Positions 28,435-36,827 of a stretch of DNA of 64,000 nucleotides are shown here, piece after piece (within the stretch, counting starts at the first letter, position 1; each line of letters starts with the position of its first letter). The notes under the pieces were generated by a model. It saw only the letters and a program-made list of their open reading frames with translations. It searched no databases and was not told where the DNA came from. The position numbers and the translations under genes were made by a program. Source of the stretch: Myxococcales bacterium (GTDB lineage: Bacteria; Myxococcota_A; Polyangia; Polyangiales; Ga0077539); contig JAEUKH010000042.1 in the NCBI GenBank assembly GCA_016792845.1, positions 1 through 64,000 of the forward strand. The letters run 5' to 3'.

Positions 28435-28701
28435 TCACGGCCTCAACCTCGCCAGCGCCGCGAACCAGTGCCGCTCGGCCGCGCCCTCAGGGTAGCCCTC
28501 GTCGCACCAGAGCCGGTACGCGAGCCGCGCGACCTCGTCGTGAGCGGGAGGCGGCAGGGCGATGAAATGTTCACACTGTCCACTTTCATCGAACGGGGGG
28601 CTTCCGAAGCTGTTGAAGCGGGCGGGTCGCTCGGCCACAAAGCGCAGGCACCGCGCCCGCTGCGGGCAGCCCTCACCGGGGCAGAACAATCGCTCAAACA
28701 T
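28435..28701 (-). CDS. DUF2934-like small protein with N-terminal Cys motif
   Basis: 88 residues. The start is decided by a GGAGGT Shine-Dalgarno 8 nt upstream of the ATG at 28701; longer in-frame extensions are Arg-rich and look non-coding. N-terminal CPGEGCPQRARC could bind a metal. The C-terminal half (ARLAYRLWCDEGYPEGAAERHWFAA) matches the DUF2934 helix-turn-helix-like signature. The function is unknown. The AT-rich dyad at 28561-28590 lies inside the gene. Confidence 0.7.
   Translation of the reverse strand: MFERLFCPGEGCPQRARCLRFVAERPARFNSFGSPPFDESGQCEHFIALPPPAHDEVARLAYRLWCDEGYPEGAAERHWFAALARLRP
28561..28590. promoter_or_regulatory. Intragenic AT-rich dyad related to the 23087 site
   Basis: The outer arms GATGAAA and TTTCATC are a perfect 7-bp inverted repeat. 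Inside lies AATGTTCACA (28566-28575), identical to a full arm of the 23087 palindrome, with a degenerate partner arm after one central base. Confidence 0.4.
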
Positions 28702-28750
28702 GCGTGGCACCTCCGAGACTTGGGTGAACCCTGGTCGACCGTTTTGGGGC

Positions 28751-30013
28751 CTATCCGAGCGGCGTCGCGGTGCGCCACCGGTCGCCCACGCGGAGCGCCC
28801 CCACGAGGCTCGCGTTGACCAGCACCGACACCGCGAGGCCCGCCTCCTCGGCCTGCTCAAGGGTGGCCACGCCGGGGGTCGTGAGGCACCGCACCGCACG
28901 GTCTTCGAGCCACCGGCGATACGGAGCGCCGTAGAGGTCATCGGTCGCGTCGTCGCCGAGCATCGCCCGAACGCCCGCGCCCGGCGCGTCGGCGAGCATG
29001 CGCGCGACGATGTGATGCCCGCGCACCTTCGACCGCACAGGCCACGGTTGCAGCCGCGTCAGCCTGAGCGTCACCTCGGCCCACTGAGTGGGCATCGCGG
29101 GCCCCAAGAGCAGGGTGTCGAAGCCGCGCCGCCGCCCCGCCGGCCCGTCAACGTCTGGGTCGCCCATGCGGACGAGGTCGAGCTCGTACTGCCGCGCCCG
29201 CGTCATCGCTGCGAGGGCGTCGTCGGTCCACGACCCGAGCCCCTGACCGAGCGCCGCGAGGAGGTCGAGACACCCGTCGGCGTCGTAGCGACGGCGCGCC
29301 TTGAGCCGCCACGCCGAGGCGAGATCGCTGAAATGCCGCCGCCCCACCGACGACACGATGGCCATGCGACGCGCCTCATCGAGGGTCACCCCGCGCACCG
29401 CGAGCAGCTCGAGCGCCGCCGTGTCGCGCCGCCCAGAGGCCACCCCGAGCGCGCCATGCACCGCCTCGACCCGCGCGGGGTCGTCACAAAAGCCATCGGC
29501 GAAGCGCGCATCGAGGGCCGCCTCGAAGAACTTTGACACACTGTCAAACTCGGCCCGCGGCGCACCGTCGAGGCCGCGGGTGAGCACCCGCAGGTCGCCC
29601 TCGGGGGTCACCGCGTAGGCGAGCGAGGGCCCCGCGGGCTGCGGGTCGAGCGAGACCCACGCGCGCACCCCCGGGGCCACGCGGCGACGCCGGAGCGCGC
29701 TCAAGGGGCCCCACACGAGGGCGCCGCCGAGAGCAGGCGCGTCACGGAGCGACCACACGAAGTCACACGTCTCGCAGTCATGGGTGAGGGCCACGAGCGA
29801 GGCCGGCGCCCCACGCAGCGCGAGGGCCCGACGGGCGAGCGGGTGCGCCGCGAGGGTCATCGCGTAGCGGTCAACCACCACGTCGTCGCGCGCCGCGAGC
29901 CGCGCCGCGGCGGCCCTCACCTGCATCAAGCGCGCGCGCAGCGGCGACACCTGGGGCGACACCTGGGGCGACACCTGAGAGGGCACCGGGGGAGGCAACA
30001 GGGGCGCGACCAT
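28751..30013 (-). CDS. Conserved-looking protein of unknown function
   Basis: 420 residues from the ATG at 30013, which shares one base with the stop of the DUF2071 gene (TGATG). The N-terminus has three SPQV-type repeats from a 15-bp direct repeat (about 29946-29983). The rest is a mix of alpha/beta segments with WSLRDAPALGGALVWGPLSA and VSLDPQPAGPSLAYAVTPEGDL, and a central helical part. I cannot place it in a family. The perfect dyad at 29532-29548 lies inside it. Confidence 0.7.
   Translation of the reverse strand: MVAPLLPPPVPSQVSPQVSPQVSPLRARLMQVRAAAARLAARDDVVVDRYAMTLAAHPLARRALALRGAPASLVALTHDCETCDFVWSLRDAPALGGALVWGPLSALRRRRVAPGVRAWVSLDPQPAGPSLAYAVTPEGDLRVLTRGLDGAPRAEFDSVSKFFEAALDARFADGFCDDPARVEAVHGALGVASGRRDTAALELLAVRGVTLDEARRMAIVSSVGRRHFSDLASAWRLKARRRYDADGCLDLLAALGQGLGSWTDDALAAMTRARQYELDLVRMGDPDVDGPAGRRRGFDTLLLGPAMPTQWAEVTLRLTRLQPWPVRSKVRGHHIVARMLADAPGAGVRAMLGDDATDDLYGAPYRRWLEDRAVRCLTTPGVATLEQAEEAGLAVSVLVNASLVGALRVGDRWRTATPLG
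29532..29548. promoter_or_regulatory. Perfect intragenic dyad TTTGACA-CAC-TGTCAAA
   Basis: 7+3+7 palindrome, AT-rich relative to its host gene. It has the same architecture as the dyad at 30431-30447. Confidence 0.5.
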
Positions 30014-30765
30014 CACGGCCCCAACGAGAGCCGTTCGAGCGCGAAGACCTCGACCTCGACGCCCCGCGCATAGTGGGCGAGCGGAGGCCCCGCAGGGCGG
30101 TCGATGCCGGCCCGCGCGAGGAGCGACTCGCTCCACGCGGTCACCTCGGCCTCTTCGAGCGGATACGGCGCGTGGTGAACCTGCCCGCGGTAGAGGTCGC
30201 CCTCACCCGCGTTGGCATAGAGCAGGTACCGCTCGGCGAGAAAGTGCTCGAGGCTGCCCGGCGTCGCGGCCCGCGGAGCCCCTTTGGGCGTGTACGCGAC
30301 GGTGCAATGCGCGCCGTCATCGCGGCGCCGGGTCGCGTACGCGATCTCGCCGTCGGCGCGACGGTCGAGCGACATCGCGGCGTAAAAATAGGGCAGGTGC
30401 CAGAGGGCCCGGGCCACCGTCACCGCGAGCCTTGACGCAGCGTCAAGACTGAAGAACCACACCCCCGGGTCGCGGCCTTCGCGATGCACATAGGTGCGCA
30501 CGTTGGTCTCGTGAAAGTTGGCCGTGCCGGGCACCGCGGGCCACCCGGCGAGGCGCACCCCGCGCATGGTGAAGGGCACGAGGCCCACAAAGGCGCGCCC
30601 CTCGAAGGTGTCGATTTCGAGCGAGCTCGGCACGAGGGCGCTGAGCGCCTCGACGGGCACCTCCCAGTGCAAAAAGAGAAGGTCGTACCAGCCCTGACGC
30701 TGCGCGAGGCGCCCCCCCACAGGCCGCTGCGTCGGCGTCAAGCGATCGATCACGTCGGCTCCCAC
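30013..30765 (-). CDS. YqjF/DUF2071 family protein
   Basis: 250 residues. Segments LLFLHWEVPVEALSALVP, TFEGRAFVGLVPFTMRGVR, FHETNVRTYV, GVWFFSLDA and YFYAAMS are the diagnostic run of the DUF2071 (YqjF) family, a single-domain protein related to acetoacetate decarboxylase folds; no activity is established. First gene of the minus-strand run that reaches the ferritin-like lipoprotein; divergent from the AGPS-like gene. Confidence 0.85.
   Translation of the reverse strand: MGADVIDRLTPTQRPVGGRLAQRQGWYDLLFLHWEVPVEALSALVPSSLEIDTFEGRAFVGLVPFTMRGVRLAGWPAVPGTANFHETNVRTYVHREGRDPGVWFFSLDAASRLAVTVARALWHLPYFYAAMSLDRRADGEIAYATRRRDDGAHCTVAYTPKGAPRAATPGSLEHFLAERYLLYANAGEGDLYRGQVHHAPYPLEEAEVTAWSESLLARAGIDRPAGPPLAHYARGVEVEVFALERLSLGP
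30431..30447. promoter_or_regulatory. Perfect intragenic dyad CTTGACG-CAG-CGTCAAG
   Basis: 7+3+7 palindrome inside the DUF2071 gene, sharing TTGAC arms and the 3-bp centre with the 29532 site 900 bp away. Confidence 0.45.
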
Positions 30766-30860
30766 ATCGCAGGGTTTGCCGCTTCTCGGCCCCGACGCAA
30801 GCGAGAAGCGCGCGACGGCACAGCATCGCGGCGCAAACTGAAATACACTCGCGGGGCACT
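30766..30860. promoter_or_regulatory. Divergent promoter region with 8-bp inverted repeat
   Basis: CGCTTCTC (30780-30787) and GAGAAGCG (30803-30810) are perfect inverted arms with a 15-bp centre, between the DUF2071 and AGPS-like starts. An operator for divergent control is possible. Confidence 0.4.
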
Positions 30861-32876
30861 ATGCGTGATGCCCTCGCCCACGACCTCCGGCAGTGCCTCG
30901 GCGACGCGGCGGTCTCGACCGACGACGCCGACCGCAGCGCCTACGCCCACGACCTCTGGCCGCGGCAGCTCTTGGCGACCCGCGCCCGCGCGCCGCGCCC
31001 CGAGGGCCCGGGGGCGGTGGTCTGGCCGCGGCACCGCGACGACCTGGTGAAGCTCATCGCCTTCGCGCGGCGCCACGGGGTTCAGCTCTTGCCCTTCGGC
31101 GCGGGCTCGGGCGTGGTGGGGGCGACGGCGCCGACGCGCGAGGCCGTCACCGTCGACATGAAGCGCATGCGGGCCCTCCACAGCCTCGACCTCGGGCGGG
31201 GTCGGTGCGAGGTCGACGCGGGCGCGCTCGGCGAGCATCTTGAGAACGCGCTGCGGCGTAAGGGCGCGACACTAGGGCACTTTCCGTCTAGCATTTATTG
31301 CAGCACGGTGGGCGGTTGGGTCGCCACGCGGTCGGCCGGTCAGTGCTCCGGGCGCTACGGCAAGATTGAAGACATGGTGCTCGGCGTCGAGGGCGTGCTC
31401 GGCACCGGCGAGCCCTTCCACGCCTGCGCGCCCGAGTCTGAGGGGCTCGACCCCCGCGCCCTGATCGTCGGGAGCGAGGGCACCTTCGGCTTCCTCACCC
31501 GCGCGACGCTCCGGGTGTGGCCTGTACCGACGGCCTTTCGCGGCCTCGCGTACACCTTCCGCTCGCTCGAAGACGCCTTCACGGCGATGCGCGCGCTCTA
31601 CCAATCGGGCCTCCGACCCGCGGTCTCGCGGCTCTACGACCCCTTCGACACCTACGTGTTTCTTCAGGGCAACGACAAGCCGCTCGCGACGCGCCCCGCG
31701 GTGGCCCCGACCCCCGCGACGCCGAGCACCTTCACCGGCGCCCTCTTGCGCTGGGCGCTCGACCGCCCGCGCCCGCTCAACGCCCTCCTCGACCTCGCGA
31801 GCGAGCACGTCTACACCCGCTCGCTGCTCATCATCGGCTTCGAGACCACCGCCGCCGAAGACGCCGAGGCCCTGGTCACCCAGGCCCGCAAGCTCTGCCT
31901 CTCGCTCGGCGGTCGCGACGAGGGCGAGGGCCCCGCGCGCCGCTGGCTCCTGCGCCGCCACGCCGTGAGCTACCGCATGCCGCCGACCTTCGAGCGCGGC
32001 CTCTGGGTCGACACCATGGAGGTCGCCGCCCCTTGGTCGAAGCTCAGCGCCCTGCACAGCCGCGTGCGCGACGCGCTCGGCCAGGGCGGCTTCGTGATGG
32101 CCCATTTCAGCCACGCCTACCCCGACGGGTGCTCGATCTATTTCACCTTCGCGGGCGCCTCTCCCGACGACCGCGACGCCCTCGCCACCTACGACGCCAC
32201 CTGGCAGCGGGCCCTCGCGGCCGCACACGAGGCGGGCGGCACCGTGGCCCACCATCACGGCGTGGGGCGCCTCAAGCGCGCGGCCATGGGCCTCGAATGG
32301 GGCGCCGGGGTGAGGCTCCTCGAAGGCCTGCGTCGCGCCGCCGACCCCGACCAGGTGCTGGTGCGCGGCGCCCTCGTCCCGCTCTCGCACGAGGGCTACG
32401 CGAGCCGCCCAGAGCCCCCGACGGAGCCCGTCTTTGACACCCTCTCGCGCACCGTCACCGTGGGCCTCGGCCACGACGCCGAGAGCCTCCGGGCCCTGGC
32501 CGCGCAGCACCAGCTCCGCTTCGACCCGCGCGGCGCCCGCACCCTCGCCGACTGGCTGGCCTCGCACCGCGCGCTCTCGACCCGCCACGACGACCCGGTC
32601 GATCACCACGTCGCCGGGTGGCAAGGGCGGCTCCCCACCGGCGACGCGATGGGCTGGCTCGCCGCTCCGCGCCGCGCCGCAGGGCCCGACCTCTTGCCCC
32701 TCCTCGTGCACGACCGCCGCTTCGGCAGCCTCGACACCGTGACCCTCAGGCTCGCGGCCCTCGACGAGCCCGCCCCGGCCTACGTCGCGCCCTGCGAGGC
32801 CGTCACCGGCGCCCTCGACCCGACCCTCGCCCGCTGGATCGACCGCGCCGCGGGCACCCTCACCGCGCCCCCATGA
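30861..32876 (+). CDS. FAD-linked oxidase, alkylglycerone-phosphate-synthase-like
   Basis: 671 residues. The FAD PCMH domain spans ~50-230 with LLPFGAGSGVVGATAP, the hallmark FPSSIYCSTVGGWVATRSAG and YGKIEDMVLGVEGVL; the C-terminal cap has FVMAHFSHAYPDGCSIYFTFAG and the catalytic AHHHGVGRLK. This set marks alkyl-DHAP synthase, which swaps an acyl for an alkyl group on dihydroxyacetone phosphate in ether-lipid synthesis; ether lipids are known in myxobacteria. About 150 extra residues after the catalytic core match nothing I know. AT-rich codons cover the FPSSIYC motif (31271-31303). It overlaps the next gene by ATGA. Confidence 0.8.
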   Translation: MRDALAHDLRQCLGDAAVSTDDADRSAYAHDLWPRQLLATRARAPRPEGPGAVVWPRHRDDLVKLIAFARRHGVQLLPFGAGSGVVGATAPTREAVTVDMKRMRALHSLDLGRGRCEVDAGALGEHLENALRRKGATLGHFPSSIYCSTVGGWVATRSAGQCSGRYGKIEDMVLGVEGVLGTGEPFHACAPESEGLDPRALIVGSEGTFGFLTRATLRVWPVPTAFRGLAYTFRSLEDAFTAMRALYQSGLRPAVSRLYDPFDTYVFLQGNDKPLATRPAVAPTPATPSTFTGALLRWALDRPRPLNALLDLASEHVYTRSLLIIGFETTAAEDAEALVTQARKLCLSLGGRDEGEGPARRWLLRRHAVSYRMPPTFERGLWVDTMEVAAPWSKLSALHSRVRDALGQGGFVMAHFSHAYPDGCSIYFTFAGASPDDRDALATYDATWQRALAAAHEAGGTVAHHHGVGRLKRAAMGLEWGAGVRLLEGLRRAADPDQVLVRGALVPLSHEGYASRPEPPTEPVFDTLSRTVTVGLGHDAESLRALAAQHQLRFDPRGARTLADWLASHRALSTRHDDPVDHHVAGWQGRLPTGDAMGWLAAPRRAAGPDLLPLLVHDRRFGSLDTVTLRLAALDEPAPAYVAPCEAVTGALDPTLARWIDRAAGTLTAPP

Positions 32877-33718
32877 GCGAGCCCGAGGCCCACGACTTTA
32901 CCCTCGTCGCGCCGCCCGAGCGCGGCCTCCCGGTGCTCGTCGAGGTGCCTCACGCGGGGCTGCGCATCCCCCCCGACGCGCAGCGCCTCTTGCGGGTCTC
33001 GCATGAGACCCTCCTGCGCGACGCCGACGGCCATGTTGACAGTGTCTACATTGACGCCCCGCGGGTCGGCGCGGGCCTCTTGGTGGCGCACGTCTCGCGC
33101 TATGTGGTCGATCTGAACCGCGAGCCCGACGACGTCGACCCGGCCTCGGTCGAGGGCGCGACGGCGCTGCGGGGGTGGTTTCCGCGCGGGGTGATCTGGC
33201 GCGAGACGGCCGAGGGGCACCTCGCGATGACGCGCAAGCTGACCCGCGACGAGTACGAGCATCGCCTCGCGCGGTACTATCGGCCCTACCACGAGGCCCT
33301 TGAGACGACGCTCCGCGGGCTCCACCGGAGGTACGGCCGGGCGCTCGTCGTGGCCGCGCACTCGATGCCCTCGCACGACCGCGCGGTGGGCACGAGCCCC
33401 GGGCGCAGGCGGGCCGATGTGGTGCCCGGCACCCGCGGCCGGAGCACCGCCGATCCGCGGCTCATCGACCTTGTCGAGCAGCATTTTCGCGCGGCGGGTC
33501 TCAGCGTCAGGCACGACGACCCGTACCGCGGCGGCGCCACCACGCAGCGCTGGGGCAGGCCCTTCGAGGGCTTCCACGCCATCCAGATCGAGCTCAACCG
33601 CGGGCTCTACATGGACGAGCAGCGCGGCACCCCGCACCCGCAGCAGGTGGCCTTCTTGCGCGGGCTCTGCACCCGCCTCGTGGCGCGGCTCGGCGAGGCC
33701 GTCGAGGCGCTGCGCTGA
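32873..33718 (+). CDS. N-formylglutamate amidohydrolase family protein
   Basis: 281 residues; the ATG overlaps the AGPS-like stop. VLVEVPHAGLRIP (metal His), RYVVDLNREPDDVDP, VAAHSMPSH, GGATTQRWG and IQIELNRGLYMDE match the N-formylglutamate deformylase/FGase fold (zinc-dependent amide hydrolysis). No other histidine-degradation genes are nearby, so the physiological substrate is open. The near-perfect dyad at 33033-33051 is within the gene. Confidence 0.85.
   Translation: MSEPEAHDFTLVAPPERGLPVLVEVPHAGLRIPPDAQRLLRVSHETLLRDADGHVDSVYIDAPRVGAGLLVAHVSRYVVDLNREPDDVDPASVEGATALRGWFPRGVIWRETAEGHLAMTRKLTRDEYEHRLARYYRPYHEALETTLRGLHRRYGRALVVAAHSMPSHDRAVGTSPGRRRADVVPGTRGRSTADPRLIDLVEQHFRAAGLSVRHDDPYRGGATTQRWGRPFEGFHAIQIELNRGLYMDEQRGTPHPQQVAFLRGLCTRLVARLGEAVEALR
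33033..33051. promoter_or_regulatory. Intragenic dyad ATGTTGACA-G-TGTCTACAT
   Basis: 9+1+9 inverted repeat with one mismatch and the same single central G as the 23087 site. A second TTGAC follows at once (33051-33055). Confidence 0.45.
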
Positions 33719-33722
33719 AACT

Positions 33723-33995
33723 TCAGCGAACCAGCGATTCGCCCGTCGAAGCCTGCGCGCGGCGCACTTCGAGGCGATACCGACTGTTGGTGGTCTGGAG
33801 GTAATAAACCTCGGCCCCGGCCACGCGCAAAATGCGGCGAACCGGCGTGGTCACATACTCATGCAACCCGTCGGGGAACTCGATCACCACCACGGCCCCC
33901 CGCCGCGGCGCACGCACCAACCTGCCCACCACAGGGCGACCAGGTTTCGGACCAAGTTTGCGGAGAACCACCTCCACGACGAGCGACTCTAGCAC
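33723..33995 (-). CDS. Small conserved-looking protein, start uncertain
   Basis: About 90 residues. The C-terminal part (GAVVVIEFPDGLHEYVTTP, EVYYLQTTNSRYRLEV) looks like a folded small beta protein and has coding-like GC3. The frame is open to a GTG at 34037, but codons before ~33995 have low third-position GC and look non-coding, so the start is put at the GTG at 33995; other GTGs at 33977 and 33971 are possible. No family is recognised. It ends 4 nt from the convergent amidohydrolase gene. Confidence 0.55.
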   Translation of the reverse strand: MLESLVVEVVLRKLGPKPGRPVVGRLVRAPRRGAVVVIEFPDGLHEYVTTPVRRILRVAGAEVYYLQTTNSRYRLEVRRAQASTGESLVR

Positions 33996-34104
33996 GACCC
34001 CGCGCGCCGAAAATGCCCCACGAAACTTTCGCCCCACTTCATCGCGAGCGCCCCCCGAAGGAGCCAGAATTCAGACACCCGCGACACCGCCCCGGCGGCC
34101 CGGC

Positions 34105-34133
34105 TTGACAAAGCCCCTGCGCCCGAAGCGACG
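34105..34133 (+). promoter_or_regulatory. Candidate promoter of the helicase-pdeM operon
   Basis: TTGACA (34105-34110) inside the 13-mer CGGCTTGACAAAG that also occurs at 16445. The -10 region is GC-rich and weak, so this rests mainly on the -35 box and its position. Confidence 0.3.
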
Positions 34134-34250
34134 CCACCCCGATGACCGATGAAGCGACGCGAGCGCCGACCGCGAGGCCCCCGCGCGGCGGTCACGCGGC
34201 AGAGACAACGGGCCGCGAGCGCGCTACAACGCCGGGCCCACGGCGACGCC

Positions 34251-36827
34251 ATGACAGACCACGCGAAGGCCCCTCGGAGCGCCCAAGAGACCGCCGCCAA
34301 GGCCCCCCGACGACAGCCGCGGGTGCGCGCGACGCAGCTCGCCGAAGACCCCATCGAGGCCGAAGCGCGACGCTTCGTCACCCTCTCAGGGCGCAGCCCC
34401 ACCGCGGTGCAGCGCGCCGTCTTTCACGCCTACCCGCGGCGACGCGCGATGGTGGTGATCGCCCCCACCGGGAGCGGCAAGACCCTGGCCGTGATGGCGC
34501 CGCTCTTGATCGATGTGTCGCGCCGTCGGCGTGAGGGTGCGGGCACCCGGGTGGTGTACATCGCGCCGGTGCGGGCCCTCGCCGACGGCCACGCCGAGAC
34601 CCTCTCCGCCCTCGCGGCGGCGATCGACCCGAAGCTCAAGGTGGGCCTCCGTACGGGAGACACCACAAGCCACGCGCGGGCCAAGCTCAAGCGGACTCCC
34701 CCCGCGGTGCTCATCACCACGCCCGAGTCGCTCGCGGTGATGTTGGGCACCGACACCCGAGAGACCCTCGGCGCCGTCGAGGCGGTGGTGCTCGATGAGA
34801 TCCATCTGCTCTGCGAGGGCAAGCGAGGCGCCCTGCTCTCGGCCACCCTCGGCACCCTCGACGCGATGGTGCGCGGGCGCGGCGGCGAGGCTCCGCGGCG
34901 GCTGGCGATGTCGGCCACCGTGGCAGACCGCGAGGCGCTCGCGGCGTGGGTGCACCCCGAGGCCGAGGTGGTGGCCGCAGAGGGAGAATCCGTGCCCGCG
35001 GCGCTCGACCTCGCAGACCCGAAGCTCGACGAGGCCTTCCCCGACGGCGGCTGGGCGTGGACGTCGGTGCTGCCCTTCATCGCGCGTCGGGTGATGACCG
35101 TGCGCGGCGCCATGCTGCTCTTTGTCGGCTCGCGAACCCGCGCAGAGTCGTGGGCGATGGCGCTCCGTGACGTGCTCCCGACCCGGGTGGGCGTCGCGTG
35201 CTTTCACGGCTCGCTCTCGGCCGACGCGCGCCGCGACGTGGCCGCGGGGCTGTCCGACGGGTCGCTCCACTGCGTGGTCGCCACCAGCGCCCTCGAAGTG
35301 GGCGTCGACCTCCCGCGGGTGACCGACGTGCTGACCCTCGGCGCCCCCACCAGCATCACGCGCTTGCGCCAGGCCGCGGGCCGCGCAGACCATCGCCCGG
35401 GCATGCCGCCGCGCGCGACCCTCGTGCCCGTGAGCGCCACCGACCTCGTGCGGTGCGTGGCCGTGCTCAGCGCCGCCGCCGCGGGGCAGCTCGAACCCGT
35501 CGACCTGCGCCGCCACGACCGCGACGTGCTCATCCAAGCCGCGCTCGGGCGCATCGCGCTCGGGCCCGTGACGGCCGCGCAGCTCCGCGAAGACCTCGGC
35601 GCCACCGCGGCCTTTGTGGGCCTCGACGCCGCGGCCCTCGACGACGCGCTTCACTTCCTGTCGACGGGCGGCGACGCGCTCGCCGCCTACGACGAGATGG
35701 CGCGCATCACCCGCGACGCCGACGGGCGCTTCGACCTCAGCTCGGCCCGCGCGCGACGGAGGTACCTCCAAGGCATCGGCACCATCGTGTCAGAGCCCTC
35801 GGTGGCGGTCTTGTACGGGCGCGCCGTGGTCGGACAGCTCGACGGTCGCTTCGCGTCGCTCCTCGGAGACGGCGATCGCTTCGTGCTCGCGGGCCGCACC
35901 TGGCGCATCGCGGGCCGCAGCACCGAGGGGCTTCGGGTGCGCCCTGACCGCCCCGACCCGCGCGCCGTCCCCACCTGGGATGGCGGCCGCGCCGCGGCTT
36001 CGACGGTCGTCACCGACACCGTCGCCGCGCTCTGGAGCGCCCTCAACACCTGTTGCGCCGAGACCCCCCGCCCCGATCAGCTCAGCGCCTTCGAGCGGCT
36101 CCTCGGCACCTCGCAGACCAACGCCCGCGCCGTCTTGGCCCTCGTCAGAGCCCAGCGCCGTGCGAGCGCAGTGCCGTGCGAGGGCGCCTTCACGCTCGAG
36201 CTCATCGCGACCCCCGAGCGTCAGCACCTGGTGCTCTACACCTTCGCGGGCAACCTCGCCAACGAGGTCATCGCGCGGGTGGTGGCGGCCCGGCTCCGCG
36301 CCGACACCGACGAGGGCGCGCAGGTGAGCGCCCACGACGACGCGGCGTGCGTGAGCTTCTCGCCCGCCGTCTCGCTCGACCCAGAGACCCTCCGGCGGTG
36401 GCTCGCGCCGACGGGCCTCTACGAAGACTTCATGAGCGCCCTCGCGGGCAGCGTGCTCGCGTCGGCCTACTTCCGAGAGGTCGCGCGCATCGCGCAGCTC
36501 TGGCTCCCCGACCCTCGCAAGGGCGCTGTGACCCCGGGCCTCCTCCACGACGTGCTCAGCCGCCACGACCCTGAGCACATCCTCCTGCGCGCGCGCGACC
36601 ACACCCTTTGGGTGGCCCTCGAGGGCCCCCGCGCGGTCGCGGCGCTCACCGCCCGCGCGACGCAACCCTTGAACCTCCTTCGCTTGAACGCCCCGTCGCC
36701 CTTCGCCGTCTCGGTGCTCGCTTGGGCCCAACGCGACGCGGTGGCGCCGAGCGACCCTGAGCGCGCCCTCGCCGACGCGGCCCACGCGCTCTGGCGCGCC
36801 ACGCGCACCCTCGACGACCTCGCGTGA
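34251..36827 (+). CDS. Ligase-associated DEXH-box helicase (Lhr-like)
   Basis: 858 residues from ATG 34251. An upstream in-frame ATG at 34149 would add 34 Arg-rich residues with poor GC3 and is disfavoured. Walker A APTGSGKT (~71-78), DEIH box (VVLDEIHLL, ~182), motif III MSATV, LLFVGSRTRAE, ATSALEVGVDLPRV and QAAGRADH (motif VI). The long C-terminal region fits Lhr-type helicases. Ligase-associated DEXH helicases usually cluster with an exonuclease, an ATP-dependent ligase and PdeM for DNA repair; here only PdeM follows (GTGA overlap). Confidence 0.88.
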   Translation: MTDHAKAPRSAQETAAKAPRRQPRVRATQLAEDPIEAEARRFVTLSGRSPTAVQRAVFHAYPRRRAMVVIAPTGSGKTLAVMAPLLIDVSRRRREGAGTRVVYIAPVRALADGHAETLSALAAAIDPKLKVGLRTGDTTSHARAKLKRTPPAVLITTPESLAVMLGTDTRETLGAVEAVVLDEIHLLCEGKRGALLSATLGTLDAMVRGRGGEAPRRLAMSATVADREALAAWVHPEAEVVAAEGESVPAALDLADPKLDEAFPDGGWAWTSVLPFIARRVMTVRGAMLLFVGSRTRAESWAMALRDVLPTRVGVACFHGSLSADARRDVAAGLSDGSLHCVVATSALEVGVDLPRVTDVLTLGAPTSITRLRQAAGRADHRPGMPPRATLVPVSATDLVRCVAVLSAAAAGQLEPVDLRRHDRDVLIQAALGRIALGPVTAAQLREDLGATAAFVGLDAAALDDALHFLSTGGDALAAYDEMARITRDADGRFDLSSARARRRYLQGIGTIVSEPSVAVLYGRAVVGQLDGRFASLLGDGDRFVLAGRTWRIAGRSTEGLRVRPDRPDPRAVPTWDGGRAAASTVVTDTVAALWSALNTCCAETPRPDQLSAFERLLGTSQTNARAVLALVRAQRRASAVPCEGAFTLELIATPERQHLVLYTFAGNLANEVIARVVAARLRADTDEGAQVSAHDDAACVSFSPAVSLDPETLRRWLAPTGLYEDFMSALAGSVLASAYFREVARIAQLWLPDPRKGAVTPGLLHDVLSRHDPEHILLRARDHTLWVALEGPRAVAALTARATQPLNLLRLNAPSPFAVSVLAWAQRDAVAPSDPERALADAAHALWRATRTLDDLA

